Origin: Rhizophagus clarus
Taxonomy: Eukaryota; Glomeromycota; Glomeromycetes; Glomerales; Glomeraceae
Reading direction: 5' to 3'
NCBI GenBank assembly: GCA_015698045.1
Contig: BLAL01000223.1
Location: 62,001-126,000 of the forward strand
Length of the DNA: 64,000 bases
Made by a program: the position numbers and the translations under genes
Shown: in pieces, positions 1-9,161 of the stretch
How the letters are laid out: each line of letters begins with the position of its first letter
How positions within the stretch are numbered: position 1 is the stretch's first letter
Notes under the pieces: generated by a model
Told to the model about the DNA's origin: nothing
Database searches by the model: none
What the model saw: only the letters and a program-made list of their open reading frames with translations

Positions 1-1
1 T

Positions 2-1127
2 CCATGTAGTCTTTGCAACAAAGGCATTCTCACGTTTCGATTACAGGCATTTACGGTATTGTCCTGTGGGCACATCTTTCACAGGATATGTCTTGGAGAA
101 TATATTGCACAAGGAGAAACGACAAACCCATTATGTCCTTTGTGTCCCTTCACTATTGAATTGTTTAGAGAAGAAGCAGTACTCGCCTCTGGAAAATATC
201 ATCTTCAGAAAAAACAAACTGACACTGGACAGGATGATGAGGAGCTTCTAGGATTGGTAGAAGGTGGCTCTCGTGCTGGACAAGGGAGTCAGTCGAAGCA
301 AGTCACTATGCAGGATCAGGCGACAAGTCCAATCATGATTGAGGATGATGATGATAACCAGTCTAATTCTGTTGATAATAGGTAAGCGGAGCAAATCCAT
401 GCACAGCACCTCCGGACATTCTCGCATATATTTATGCAATAACTGTTCCCACTCTCATCTTTTTTCTATATCCAGAACTCCGGAAAATCAAGCTAATTCT
501 AATGATGAAATCCGCGCCACTAATACACAGGATAACTTGGAGAATCAATCTAATGCAAATAGCGGGGATGACACCAATGTGCAAGAAAGTGAATCTCAAT
601 CAAGAAGAAATTCATCAAGAAGACGGACCTCTCCAAGGATCACTCGTGAACAAGAAAAATTCCAGGCCCTGTTGCAAGAGTTATCTACGTCCGCTAAGGG
701 AGAAAGAGCCGAAAATGTTGATGAGGAGGAGGATGCTGATGGATCTGTATCACAAAGCTTAGCCCGATTATATCAAAAGGCAACTCGTGCTGGATTACGC
801 GTTACAAAGGCAAATCAAGATGAAATTTTGTGTTGGTATAAATATGCTGAAGGATTCGAAAATAGGGTCAGGGATATTAGAACTCAAGATTCATCAGTTA
901 CCGATCCAACAGCTAGGAGTCGAGCATACCGTGAAGTCTCTCAACATCTTCCGGGAATTACAGAAGCAAATTTGCGTAAGAAAACCCAGAAGGCAAGGAA
1001 TATATACAAGGTGTTTGTGAGGATAGGAATAAACAAGATCAAGCGGGTGAAATCATATAGCGCCGATGCTATCTCAAACTTATCTAGTACCCAAATCCAA
1101 AGCATTATAGACCGTTTCTCTACTTGA
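2..1127 (+). CDS. RING-finger protein, 5'-truncated by window edge, two exons
   Basis: Open from the first bases. Exon 1 (to 381) encodes a RING finger: a CSLC pair, then CGHIFHRIC and CPLC, spacing of a RING zinc-binding ubiquitin-ligase domain. The intron 382-475 (94 bp, GTAAGC donor, TATATCCAG acceptor) joins two reading frames; the split codon gives Arg and the frame then runs to TGA at 1127. The second exon encodes an acidic, Ser/Arg-rich low-complexity stretch and a basic helical C-terminus (WYKYAEGFENRV, then ITEANLRKKTQKAR) that I do not assign to a domain. RING proteins usually transfer ubiquitin from an E2; the substrate here is unknown. The true N-terminus lies left of the window. 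RING call confident, splice model good, function of the C-terminal half unknown. Confidence 0.75.
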
Positions 1128-1333
1128 TTACAATCACGTGATTCCGTGAATAATATTCACGCTGTCACGTGACTACTGCGCCATATTACTGCATAGTTTA
1201 GTATTTACGATTTCGCATCTAATAAAGTATTTTTTCAAATAAAAGCCGGTTTTTTGTGATTTGAATTTTTTTTTCCCGCATATTCAAATAACTAATGGCC
1301 CATAAAAACAATAGAAACAAAATTCATGAGTAA

Positions 1334-1555
1334 CCCACTTTGTCAATATCAGCATCATCATCCTCCGGTCTTACAGGAAATGAGAAAACTTCTGATAGAG
1401 CTATAGATGCATTTAAGGCCTATAATAGAAATCTGTGCCATCAAGCAGAGAAAAAAGGAAATAATTTCAAAGCAATGATTTTTGATATGATGAACAGTGC
1501 TATAGAAGAGGCCTGTACAGATCGTTTAGTAAAACATCTTTCGGCTAATAAGTAA
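1334..1555 (+). CDS. Possible short helical ORF without ATG
   Basis: A frame open from 1334 encodes about 70 residues ending in a plausible helical stretch (AIDAFKAYNRNLCHQAEKK and a C-terminal LVKHLSANK). There is no in-frame ATG near the start; the ATG at 1326 is in another frame and stops early, and the first in-frame Met is about 45 codons in. It could be the last exon of an unrecognised spliced gene or a fossil. No family recognised. Confidence 0.25.
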   Translation, partial: PTLSISASSSSGLTGNEKTSDRAIDAFKAYNRNLCHQAEKKGNNFKAMIFDMMNSAIEEACTDRLVKHLSANK

Positions 1556-1559
1556 AATT

Positions 1560-1969
1560 TTCAGAGTGGTGATTTAGATTTTTTTTTCTGATTGGCCGAT
1601 CATCTCGTGATTTATGGAAACTTGGAACTCTCCTAGAACTATGGCAGGAAACTAGGGGAGATCTCATGTGATATGATATACAGTACATCATACCACAAAC
1701 TGATTTAGCCGAAGACAGTATGCATGTAAATATAAAATTAGCTTAGCCGGCTAGATATGAACCCTATAATCGAATAAAAATGAATTTGAGTTTATCAATA
1801 TGTAGTCTCTCAAATTGGCTACAAATCCCAATATGCTTGTAATCGAATATTCGGATAAAAATGAATCTGATATTTATTAGAGTATACTATTGCCAAATCA
1901 GCTATAAATCACTAAATCGCTATAATTTGCTATAAGTCTTATTTATTGTGCATATCCAAGTATATTAAT
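1560..1969. other. Intergenic, AT-rich
   Basis: About 400 bp without a convincing ORF. Short repeated words such as TATAATCGAATAAAAATGAAT near 1768 and a variant near 1845 suggest an old local duplication. Nothing else seen. Confidence 0.4.
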
Positions 1970-2821
1970 ATGACAAGTGTGATTAAATCTCCACTAGGCG
2001 GTGGTTTTGAGGGTACTTATGAGGAGCATATCGAATATATTGGTATGCGTTGTATCTTCGATACTGAAACTCCATCTGAATGGAGAAATAGGATTTGGGA
2101 TCACCTAATGTATTTTTGAAATAAAAAATATTATACATTTGGTGAGAAAGACTGCTTTTATGCTCGCAAAGCATCATCACATCTTGTTGATGGACAAAAA
2201 ATCTATCCATTTTGCGGAATGGCTATCTGTTACTCATGCAATGAACTTATATATCTTGGAATAGAACACTTGTCAGTTGGTGTGAGATGTGTTTATAACG
2301 CATTGGAGGGTAAGTTCATAACTGAGAAATTCAGAGACATTAGCTTTAATGGAACACATTGGGGTATGTATCAACATTGGGCCACTGCTTGTACCGGAAA
2401 TAGGTTTTGTAAACTAAATTTCAAAGAATACATGGAAATGAAACAGCGGATCCCATTGGACAAGTGGATGAGCTTCCATCAATATGATTTGCAGATAAAT
2501 CAATTTGGTAAATTCAGGCGCAGAGGACCATACACTAGTATAATTGATAATAACTATATCCTAGAAAATTTTGGCATTTATGCTGAAGAAAAACTATATA
2601 GTTATGCTTTATGGTTAGAAAATGTCAGCAGAAGGATTAGGCGCATTAGACAGAGACGTGCTTTTCTAAGCGCTCCAAATTGCAAGAGTAATACAAGCGA
2701 ACTATATATCTCTTCTCTCTTTGCAAAACAAAATAACTTATTACCCCTAAACTATAATCTCAATCATCCAAAAGGCACTGCAATGAGGTTGAGAAATGGG
2801 ACAGTAATCAAGTTTGTCTAA
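1970..2821 (+). pseudogene. Unknown conserved-looking gene with one in-frame TGA
   Basis: From ATG 1970 the frame runs 49 codons, meets TGA at 2117-2119, then continues in the same frame to TAA at 2821 (about 283 codons in all). The sequence on both sides has the same character: Cys/aromatic-rich, with YYTFGEKDCFYARKASSHL and FCGMAICYSCNEL after the stop and an Arg-rich helix (RRIRRIRQRRAF) near the C-terminus. The Cys pattern may bind zinc, but I recognise no family. TGA most simply derives from TGG (Trp), a G-to-A change. A shorter start at ATG 2219 would give 200 residues and may still be used. First gene of the dense block; the next starts 114 bp downstream on the same strand. Confidence 0.55.
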
Positions 2822-2935
2822 CTGATTTGACCAGCGTTAAGCACGACTGATTTCATTCTTGATATATAACTATTCACATAATTTATTGGACATGCATTAT
2901 ATAATATATTTTTTTCGAAAAGTTCAGGAAGATCA

Positions 2936-3550
2936 ATGAAACGCTCTTGGGGATTCTTGATTGTGAGACAATATAACTATCAGTTTGAGAATTTCTATGC
3001 AACAGTTATCCAGCGAGCTTACAGGAATTACAAGAAGAGACCTGAATCTTTGGCAAAACGAATTTGGGAGGTGGTGAGGAATGATGATACTCCTAATAGA
3101 TGGAAGTATTTAGGTATTATTCCTCGTGATGAGTATTTTTATTATATTAATGGGGAACTAATAAAATTTAACATGAAAATCGATCATTTTAATGTACTAT
3201 ATGAGCACACTTTATATGGTGCTAGAACTTGGGCAAAAGAGAAACGAGAACAATTAGCGTACCGGTTAAATTGGTCAAGCTTTGAACTTGTTAAAAAATT
3301 ATTACAACAAGAAGGTTATGAACTTCTTTCTGGTGTATTTGAATGGCCTATCATGGTAAAATGGACACAGAATCCCAAATATTATCTTGATACTGAAGAA
3401 AATCGCATTTTTAGGTATTTTGTTAGAAAGGACATGTTGAGACCACGTGACATAAAATCCATAAAATCCCATAGTCGGTTAACTGGTGACTGGTGGTATA
3501 AACATAAAGCATGGTTAGAAGATCCTCAAAACAAAAAAATGGGCATATAG
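2936..3550 (+). CDS. Unknown 204-residue protein with IQ-like motif
   Basis: Intact ORF from ATG 2936 to TAG 3550. Residues about 23-34 read ATVIQRAYRNYKKR, an IQ-like calmodulin-binding consensus (Ile-Gln, then basic residues at the expected spacing), followed by a helical segment with EVVRNDDTPNRWKYLGI. The rest is rich in aromatic and basic residues, with no membrane segment or signal peptide. IQ motifs bind calmodulin-type EF-hand proteins; whether this one does is inference. Same strand as the preceding broken gene and possibly its partner. Real gene likely; function unknown. Confidence 0.6.
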   Translation: MKRSWGFLIVRQYNYQFENFYATVIQRAYRNYKKRPESLAKRIWEVVRNDDTPNRWKYLGIIPRDEYFYYINGELIKFNMKIDHFNVLYEHTLYGARTWAKEKREQLAYRLNWSSFELVKKLLQQEGYELLSGVFEWPIMVKWTQNPKYYLDTEENRIFRYFVRKDMLRPRDIKSIKSHSRLTGDWWYKHKAWLEDPQNKKMGI

Positions 3551-3960
3551 ACGGTGCTAATCAATGATGGGAAAAGATCGGCCAGACACAGTTTCCCTAC
3601 CAGTCAGACGACTATAATTTACAAGGCTTCAAGTATTCGAGTCTGTATCACCTGTGGGATCTATAAATTTTAGAATATAATTAAAGTAATATATAAATCA
3701 AAAATAGTTCCTCTATATAGGAAAATGTATTATATTAGCTTTTTTCAATAAAATAATAATATATTATCCACCCATGAAATGTACCACCTGCAGGAAGGGG
3801 TAAAATATTACGATCTCCCTATTCTAGATTAACTCCCGAATAATGTAATGCTAATCTTACTAAAATAGCAATATACCAATCTGTATTACCTGCATTATTA
3901 CAAAACATAAATATACGCGTCTCTTACCAAAAAATAAACTCTAGCGCGTTTCTTCTTATT
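3551..3960. other. Intergenic, upstream region of SAM gene
   Basis: About 400 bp of AT-rich sequence without ORF. Contains short GC-richer patches (ccacctgcaggaaggggt near 3785). Nothing else assignable. Confidence 0.4.
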
Positions 3961-3969
3961 TATAAAAGG
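3961..3969 (+). promoter_or_regulatory. Putative TATA box of the SAM-domain gene
   Basis: TATAAAAGG, a canonical TATA box, lies 78-86 bp upstream of ATG 4047, with a T-rich run and TAACAAGCTTAATAAAAC just before the start. Position and match are good, but AT-richness makes chance matches common. Confidence 0.4.
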
Positions 3970-4046
3970 CCATATATCATAGAGGGTAAGTTCATTATAC
4001 GTATTTTTTTTTTGGGATTTTCTACTTCTAACAAGCTTAATAAAAC

Positions 4047-5670
4047 ATGTCTACTTCTACAACTTTTTCAAACCGCTCCACGTTGGCCGAAAACTGGGAT
4101 ACCGAGACCCTCATTAATTTCTTACGTGACCTGAATATAAATCTTGATGAGGACGATTTCAAGATCCTTCGTAAAGAGAAAATAGATGGTCAGATCTTCC
4201 CAGACATGACCGAAAAAAAGTTTATAAAGGATGGTATGAAACGGGGACCTGCCATAAAGCTTGAAAAACAAGCTAAGTTATTTAAAGAGAAATCAAGAGC
4301 CTCTGAAAAAGGCAAAATCGAATACTTTTGGCTCTTTCCGTGTAGAGTATGGTCTCTTCAGCATTTCATATCCTGGTCAACCAATATGTTTGGGCTTACT
4401 GAAAGAAATGAAGCACATACAGTATTTTACAATACCTTATATATTTTCTGTGATGATCCGATGGCCTCGCAGGAGATTCACGAAGTTGTTAGAAATCTCT
4501 TACTTAAGAAGAAGGTATGTGTTTCTATTTTGCAGGCCCGAATACACATTTTTCAGATATGGTATGTTAGGTACAAGAAGCTTTCGCTTGGGGATATATA
4601 AGCCCTCGATTATTGCAGTGTTTTAGCATATTCATTCTGTTAGATGTTGTGAGATTATTTGGCGATACTTTTTATTAAAGGTCTACTGTTTCTGGAGGAG
4701 GATTCGGTTATGTACCTTCCTTTTGATAAAAGTATACTGAGTAATATTCCGTGTTTGGGCAGATGGGTTCATATAGGAACATCCCATATGGTCGTTACTT
4801 CTAGTATCACCATTCTAAAAAATATTATTTTTTTTATTTCATTATCCCCAATGATGATACTTATTACTGAGGGGGTTTACTTTTATATAGGTTAGTGGAA
4901 AAAGAGGTCGCAAACCTTTAGCTGATACTTCTAACCTGCAAGAAGAGATAATTAAGAAGCCGGTCTCCTCAAAGTCAGATTCATTAGTTTCTTCCACCCC
5001 TGTCGCTAAAAAACGAAGTATTAGCAAAGTTTTGGATGCTTCTGCAGATATCCCATTGCGAAGTGATGGAAATATAGACATTTTGGAGATTTTAAAGATC
5101 GCAGTACGTGATTTCGACCAAGGTATAATTTCACTAGGATCCTCCCGCTCATACAAAAGTTCCAATCATTTGTATGTGAATTCCGAGTATTATATCAAAG
5201 TTCCAAGGGAAAGTACATATGATGCTGAAATGTACCGGGTTCTAGTAAATTGGTTAAGAAAGATCTATGGATATAAGATCACTGGCCAATGGCATCTCAA
5301 ACAAGTTTGTGATGATGGGGATTACCATCACCTTTATTGCGACCTAACCATAAAGAAGCCCGAAAATCCCCATCTGGAAGCTCTTCTCGAACTGTTAGCG
5401 ACAGCTTCAATTTCAAAATTAGATGGGCATTTTGAGCAAGTGTTTAAGTATGAAGAACAACTCCATCCCCGAGAGATCTGGATTGTACACTTCTCCCATG
5501 AAAATTATGTTGTAACTAATCCGTATTGGCCATCTGAGAAGCTCCAAAAGAAGGGATTAAATGTCGTCCATTTTTGGCATGACAGGGACTTTAAAAATGT
5601 TCGGATGAGTGCTAGGTTTCGGGATAGCAGTGACAAGTATTGCGAAATTATAGATGAGATAATTCTTTAG
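4047..5670 (+). CDS. SAM-domain / PD-(D/E)XK nuclease-like fusion, two exons
   Basis: Exon 1 (4047-4514) starts with a SAM-like helical domain: WDTETLINFLRDLNINL, IDGQIFPDMTEKKFI, GPAIKLEKQAKLF (residues about 17-75). Intron 4515-4890 (GTATGT donor, TATATAG acceptor) keeps phase 0 and enters exon 2 (4891-5670) at VSGKRGRKPLADTS, a basic linker. The C-terminal domain has YDAEMYRVLVNWLRKIYGY, then CDLTIKKP and ALLELLATAS, then EIWIVHF and LNVVHFWHDRDFKNVRMSARF. The Asp-x-x-Ile-Lys core followed by Glu-x-Leu fits a PD-(D/E)XK endonuclease fold (AHJR/Crinkler-type nucleases are the closest I know). Product about 415 residues. The middle of exon 1 fits the domain poorly, so a further small intron is possible. 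SAM probably mediates protein contact; a nuclease role is inference. Confidence 0.65.
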
Positions 5671-5785
5671 CTTTAGCATCTTTGTCCATAGATGTATTAT
5701 TGTTCCTATAATATATAATAAAGCTGACCCTGGTGGTCTATTTTTACTTTTGAATATTGTCATACTAATACTACATTACGCTAGC

Positions 5786-5971
5786 ATGCTACCCGAAATA
5801 GATAAGACCGAATTATTAAGCAGTTATATTGCTAAGTTATCGGCTGAGAATGATATAATTAAGGCTGAGAACAATAAAATTAAGGCTGAGAATGATAAAA
5901 TTAGAGCTGAGAATACTGAGCTTAAGGCAGAATTGCGAAATTGGAAGATATGCAAACACAGAATGAACTAA
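5786..5971 (+). CDS. Small coiled-coil protein (61 aa)
   Basis: ATG 5786 to TAA 5971. After a short leader the protein is almost pure heptad repeat: LSAENDIIKAENNKIKAEN and onward, with the 21-bp unit (aaggctgagaatgataaaatt) repeated about four times at DNA level. It should form a parallel coiled coil. An upstream in-frame TTG could add residues, but the ATG gives the better start. Lies 115 bp after the nuclease gene. Possible adaptor or oligomerisation module; no specific function recognised. Confidence 0.55.
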   Translation: MLPEIDKTELLSSYIAKLSAENDIIKAENNKIKAENDKIRAENTELKAELRNWKICKHRMN

Positions 5972-6186
5972 TAAAAAATTTGCTATCAGTATCACAAAAA
6001 TTACTTACCTGACTCGTGACTAGGCTGGTGACCATCCTTCAGGAGTCTAACCAATCTCCTATCAGATGTGACGCAATTCGTGATATAGGCGCGTAAATCT
6101 ATAGTGCTATATGCTATAGGTGAATTTTGCGTGCAAACTTTTTTTGCGCAAAACTTCTTTTTTCTTCGTATAATAGCTCAGAAAAA
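5972..6186. other. Intergenic spacer
   Basis: About 215 bp with no ORF; slightly GC-richer than the flanks. Contains several GTGAC/GTCAC words (tcgtgactaggctggtgacc, cagatgtgacgcaattcgtg) that could be protein sites, but no clear symmetry. Confidence 0.3.
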
Positions 6187-6804
6187 ATGGATTTCATGAC
6201 TAAGTCGAAAGAAGACATTAGAAGGTATGTCCCGCAGTCCTTGGATAAGGGGGGTAAAATGTTCCACCCTGACTATAAACTTATTACTGATAGACTTCCA
6301 GATAGCCTAGTCAAAAGAGCATATCAAAGTCTTTTGAATCACTCTAAAAATCCTGTTCCATTAGAAATGATTTCTGGGAAGTCTGGTCGAATTGAGTTAT
6401 ATCTAAGGTATAAATTAGAAGTTTATGAGAATTCGTTAAATAGGAAACGTAAAAATATGGCTCAGGAAAAAGTATTGCGCCTTCGAAGCTGGCCAGAATG
6501 TAATGTATTTCCAGCATCACCAGCTATATACGTTACAGATAATGGGACCCAAAGCATTAATATCACTTGTGATCATGAGGAGGAGAATAATCGCTGGGTT
6601 ATGAACGAACTTAAAGTGTTCCGCCAGCATCTCCTTGATTATAATAAAAGAACTTTCGAAAAATTCATGCAAGACATAGAAAGGGAATATAGAGAGCGGA
6701 TTAGTACGAATAAGAAATTGCGATGTGAGAATGAGGATCTAAAGATGCAGTTGCAGGAGGCGGAAAGAAAGCTGGCATCTATGAAGTCAGATTCTATTCA
6801 TTAG
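6187..6804 (+). CDS. Unknown helical protein with C-terminal coiled coil (205 aa)
   Basis: The start is set at ATG 6187 (MDFMTKSKEDIRRYV), preceded by GAAAAA; an upstream frame extension is AT-driven. Residues 1-90 are mixed alpha/beta with no recognised motif; residues about 130-200 are a charged coiled coil (ELKVFRQHLLDYNKRTFEKF, then NKKLRCENEDLKMQLQEAE). The last about 13 codons (ERKLASMKSDSIH) are antisense to a segment also found downstream of the ATPase fragment at 12780-12815, so the 3' end of this gene was remade by a recombination event. Function unknown; by position it belongs to the block of small coiled-coil genes before gag. Confidence 0.55.
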   Translation: MDFMTKSKEDIRRYVPQSLDKGGKMFHPDYKLITDRLPDSLVKRAYQSLLNHSKNPVPLEMISGKSGRIELYLRYKLEVYENSLNRKRKNMAQEKVLRLRSWPECNVFPASPAIYVTDNGTQSINITCDHEEENNRWVMNELKVFRQHLLDYNKRTFEKFMQDIEREYRERISTNKKLRCENEDLKMQLQEAERKLASMKSDSIH

Positions 6805-6898
6805 CCAGAATACTTTTTTCCTTGTACTTCTGCAAAGTAAGATACTGATCAAGATCACGCGCTTTTTGAGGATCGATATAAATAACCGGTTCTTCCAT
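6794..6898 (-). pseudogene. Fossil: integrase N-terminus fused to ATPase-type C-terminal tail
   Basis: On the minus strand a 34-codon ORF starts MEEPVIYIDPQKARDLDQYL, nearly the same as the integrase start at 12844 (MGEPIIYINPQKARDLDRDL), and ends YKEKSILANE, like the tail KEKSASANE of the fragment at 12602-12793. The DNA after the stop also matches the DNA after 12793 for about 35 bp. The junction sits at a shared GCAGAAG. It is therefore a recombined remnant, lying 25 bp upstream of the coiled-coil/gag start and overlapping the previous gene by 11 bp. Confidence 0.7.
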
Positions 6899-6923
6899 CT
6901 TTCTATATAACCACGAAAAAAGA

Positions 6924-7280
6924 ATGGCATTTCGGAGGCCTCATCCAAAGCAGAGAAGAACATGTGAAGAATATAAAGCTGAGCTGGAGGAGGAAAATTA
7001 TCATCTTCGTAGTGAATTGCAAACAGAAGTTGATACTAACCGTCAGAATGAAAGACGAATTAATCAACTGGAGCGAGATTATTCCCGGTGTGAACAGGAA
7101 ATCCAAGTTCTCAATAGGGAAATAGAGCATCTTGAGAATGCTTCAGAAGAGGAGATAGCAGAGCTAAAATCTGAAATTTCCAGTCTAAAAAATAAGCTAT
7201 GTCAGGCCAAAAAGGATGTGCGTGATAAGGAAAAATATATATCTACCTTAGAAAATCGGTTGGTAGAATCCGAAGAGTAG
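6924..7280 (+). CDS. Coiled-coil N-terminal part of the gag-like ORF, ending at in-frame TAG
   Basis: ATG 6924 opens a 118-residue strongly heptad-patterned protein (ELEEENYHLRSELQTEV, RINQLERDYSRCEQEIQVLN, EEEIAELKSEISSLKNKL). It stops at TAG 7278-7280, but the next codons in the same frame (VEKLRCRIKTISS) continue the coiled coil and run into the gag-like frame to 9161. The simplest reading is a CAG-to-TAG change splitting one long protein of about 745 residues; leaky readthrough (context GAG UAG GUA) is the alternative. The coiled coil could drive assembly of the gag-like protein. Start supported by AGA ATG after an A-rich run. Confidence 0.6.
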   Translation: MAFRRPHPKQRRTCEEYKAELEEENYHLRSELQTEVDTNRQNERRINQLERDYSRCEQEIQVLNREIEHLENASEEEIAELKSEISSLKNKLCQAKKDVRDKEKYISTLENRLVESEE

Positions 7281-9161
7281 GTAGAAAAATTGCGATGCCG
7301 GATCAAGACTATCTCATCACGGAAAAATTCGCCAGAACGAGGGAATTCTCCGAACTTGTATAATTCAGATGATAATATGGCCACGATCATAGAGCTAGCG
7401 AATGCCATAGACGGTTTTGTGGATAATCAAACAACAGCTAGAGCGATCATGGCTGATCAAGTAAAAAGAGCCACAAGGCAGATTCGAAGAAAAGAAACTA
7501 CCTTACAGCAGGATTTAATCCGTGAGCAGAGAAGGCGATATGATGCTAAGGCTGAGCGTGATAATGAAATTATACGAAGGCAACTTGCCGAAGGGGGGAT
7601 GGATAGGGTCATTGGTGACCTTCAACAGTTGCGAACTAATGCTCGAAATCAGGTTAATAGAATGTTAGATAGGATAGGAAGAAAGCAAACTCGTATAGGT
7701 GTGCTGGTACAAGAAAAATTTGCCTTGCAATTACTGTATCAGCGAAATGCCCACCACCTACAGCGAAGTAGAGGGGATATAGGTTTATTAGAGTATAATC
7801 GGGACAGGCTCTATGAGCAATATGAAAAATGGAAGGCTAAAGAAAAAAATTCTCGCCAAATTATTTTAGCGCTACAGAATAATCCACTAAACATGGCTGA
7901 AGGTAGACGTTTACCAGTATTGAAATTAATGGCCCCTGCTCTTGCAAAATTTCAACCTTATATAGGCCAAGAACCTCCTGACGATTATTTGGATAAAGTT
8001 ATTCAATCATGGGCATATCTTGAAGGGCATATGACTGTTCTTGAGACCGCAAATGCAGGAGATTTTGATAATGTGGTCAAGTGTAATATTTTAAAATCTA
8101 TGATGGGTGGAAAATATGCTCCAGTACCAGCAAATAATGGTCTTGTAGTAGGAAATCCAGCTATAAATACTCCAGATACATTACGAGCTTGGTTGAGAGC
8201 AAAATACCAGCGAGAGACTGTTGGAAATCAGCAATCGGCTATTCAAAGATTAACTCAAGAAAGATATCAACCCTATGATACCCCTGATACTTATGAAGCC
8301 AGAATTCGACCACTATTATTAGGAGTAGCAGACAATGATGCGCAAGTCCTAGGGTTTCTTAAAAGCCATTTAACAGGTGATTTTTATACCTGGATGAGAA
8401 TCGCCAATCCTGGAGGCATTAATGCCTTTTTCACTGAACTAAAAAATATGTGGCTAGAGCGTGGACAAAATTTGAGTGGAAGAATTCCAGAGGAATCAAA
8501 TCAATTTGCCAATCAAGTACAAGCCTTACCTAGTATAAATCCAGTATCCTATTCTTTACCACAAGCTACTCCAGTTTCTCAACCAGCTTTTACTAAAGAT
8601 GATGTGCAAAAGGCGATTCAAGAAGTATTAGCACAACAAAAAACTGAAAACCAGGCATTAGTAAAGAAAGTTACAGAATTACAATCTCAAATGTCTCAGC
8701 AAACGCAAGTATCCGCTCCACAAACTGTTGAACCCGTTAGACAACCGAAAGCTCCACCAGCTTTTACAAAGTCAGAGGAAGGTATGAGAGATTATCACAT
8801 ATCTGAATACTTAAAAAATTTAGGTTTTCTTAGCAAGGAAGAAATAGACCGCGATTATCCTGTAAAGCCTTTTCAAAGACCTCGTTCACAGCGAAATGAT
8901 AACTCTTCTAGGATTGATAGGATGGAAGAAGGACTTATTGAAACTCGTGAATCTGTGAATCAGTTAACCGAAGAATTCCAGAAACTGAATATACGTAAAC
9001 CAGTAGCACGATCCAATTTTAATCGGTCATATTTTACACCTCTTAAACCAATAGTTCCTCCTGATTCAAATAGCGAGGAAAATGATGGGAATAATTATGA
9101 TGAGGACAATAATATGTGGACTGGGTATGATCCACTGGTAAAAAAAAGCAGGTACCAGTAA
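7281..9161 (+). CDS. Gag-like (retrotransposon capsid-type) protein
   Basis: Frame continuous with the upstream coiled coil; the first internal ATG is 7377. Residues after that ATG: charged coiled coil to about 195, then a capsid-like helical domain (APALAKFQPYIGQEPPDDYL, LRAWLRAKYQRETVGN, TPDTYEARIRPLLLGV, FLKSHLTGDFYTWMRIA, FFTELKNMWLERG). This matches the order of elements in Ty3/Gypsy-type gag (large helical bundle with L-x-G-x-x-x-x-W). A Gln/Pro-rich linker and a basic tail follow; there is no CCHC knuckle. The frame ends at TAA 9159, just after an A8 run where a -1 shift enters the protease frame. Gag proteins self-assemble into particles around RNA; here the neighbours are a packaging ATPase and an integrase, without RT. 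Gag assignment moderately confident. Confidence 0.6.
   Translation, partial: VEKLRCRIKTISSRKNSPERGNSPNLYNSDDNMATIIELANAIDGFVDNQTTARAIMADQVKRATRQIRRKETTLQQDLIREQRRRYDAKAERDNEIIRRQLAEGGMDRVIGDLQQLRTNARNQVNRMLDRIGRKQTRIGVLVQEKFALQLLYQRNAHHLQRSRGDIGLLEYNRDRLYEQYEKWKAKEKNSRQIILALQNNPLNMAEGRRLPVLKLMAPALAKFQPYIGQEPPDDYLDKVIQSWAYLEGHMTVLETANAGDFDNVVKCNILKSMMGGKYAPVPANNGLVVGNPAINTPDTLRAWLRAKYQRETVGNQQSAIQRLTQERYQPYDTPDTYEARIRPLLLGVADNDAQVLGFLKSHLTGDFYTWMRIANPGGINAFFTELKNMWLERGQNLSGRIPEESNQFANQVQALPSINPVSYSLPQATPVSQPAFTKDDVQKAIQEVLAQQKTENQALVKKVTELQSQMSQQTQVSAPQTVEPVRQPKAPPAFTKSEEGMRDYHISEYLKNLGFLSKEEIDRDYPVKPFQRPRSQRNDNSSRIDRMEEGLIETRESVNQLTEEFQKLNIRKPVARSNFNRSYFTPLKPIVPPDSNSEENDGNNYDEDNNMWTGYDPLVKKSRYQ

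Noticed and set aside
4261..4895. Alternative-frame ORFs in the SAM gene region
   Set aside because: Overlap exon 1 in another frame or lie in the 376-bp intron; the phase-matched GT-AG model explains the region better, though a second small intron cannot be excluded.
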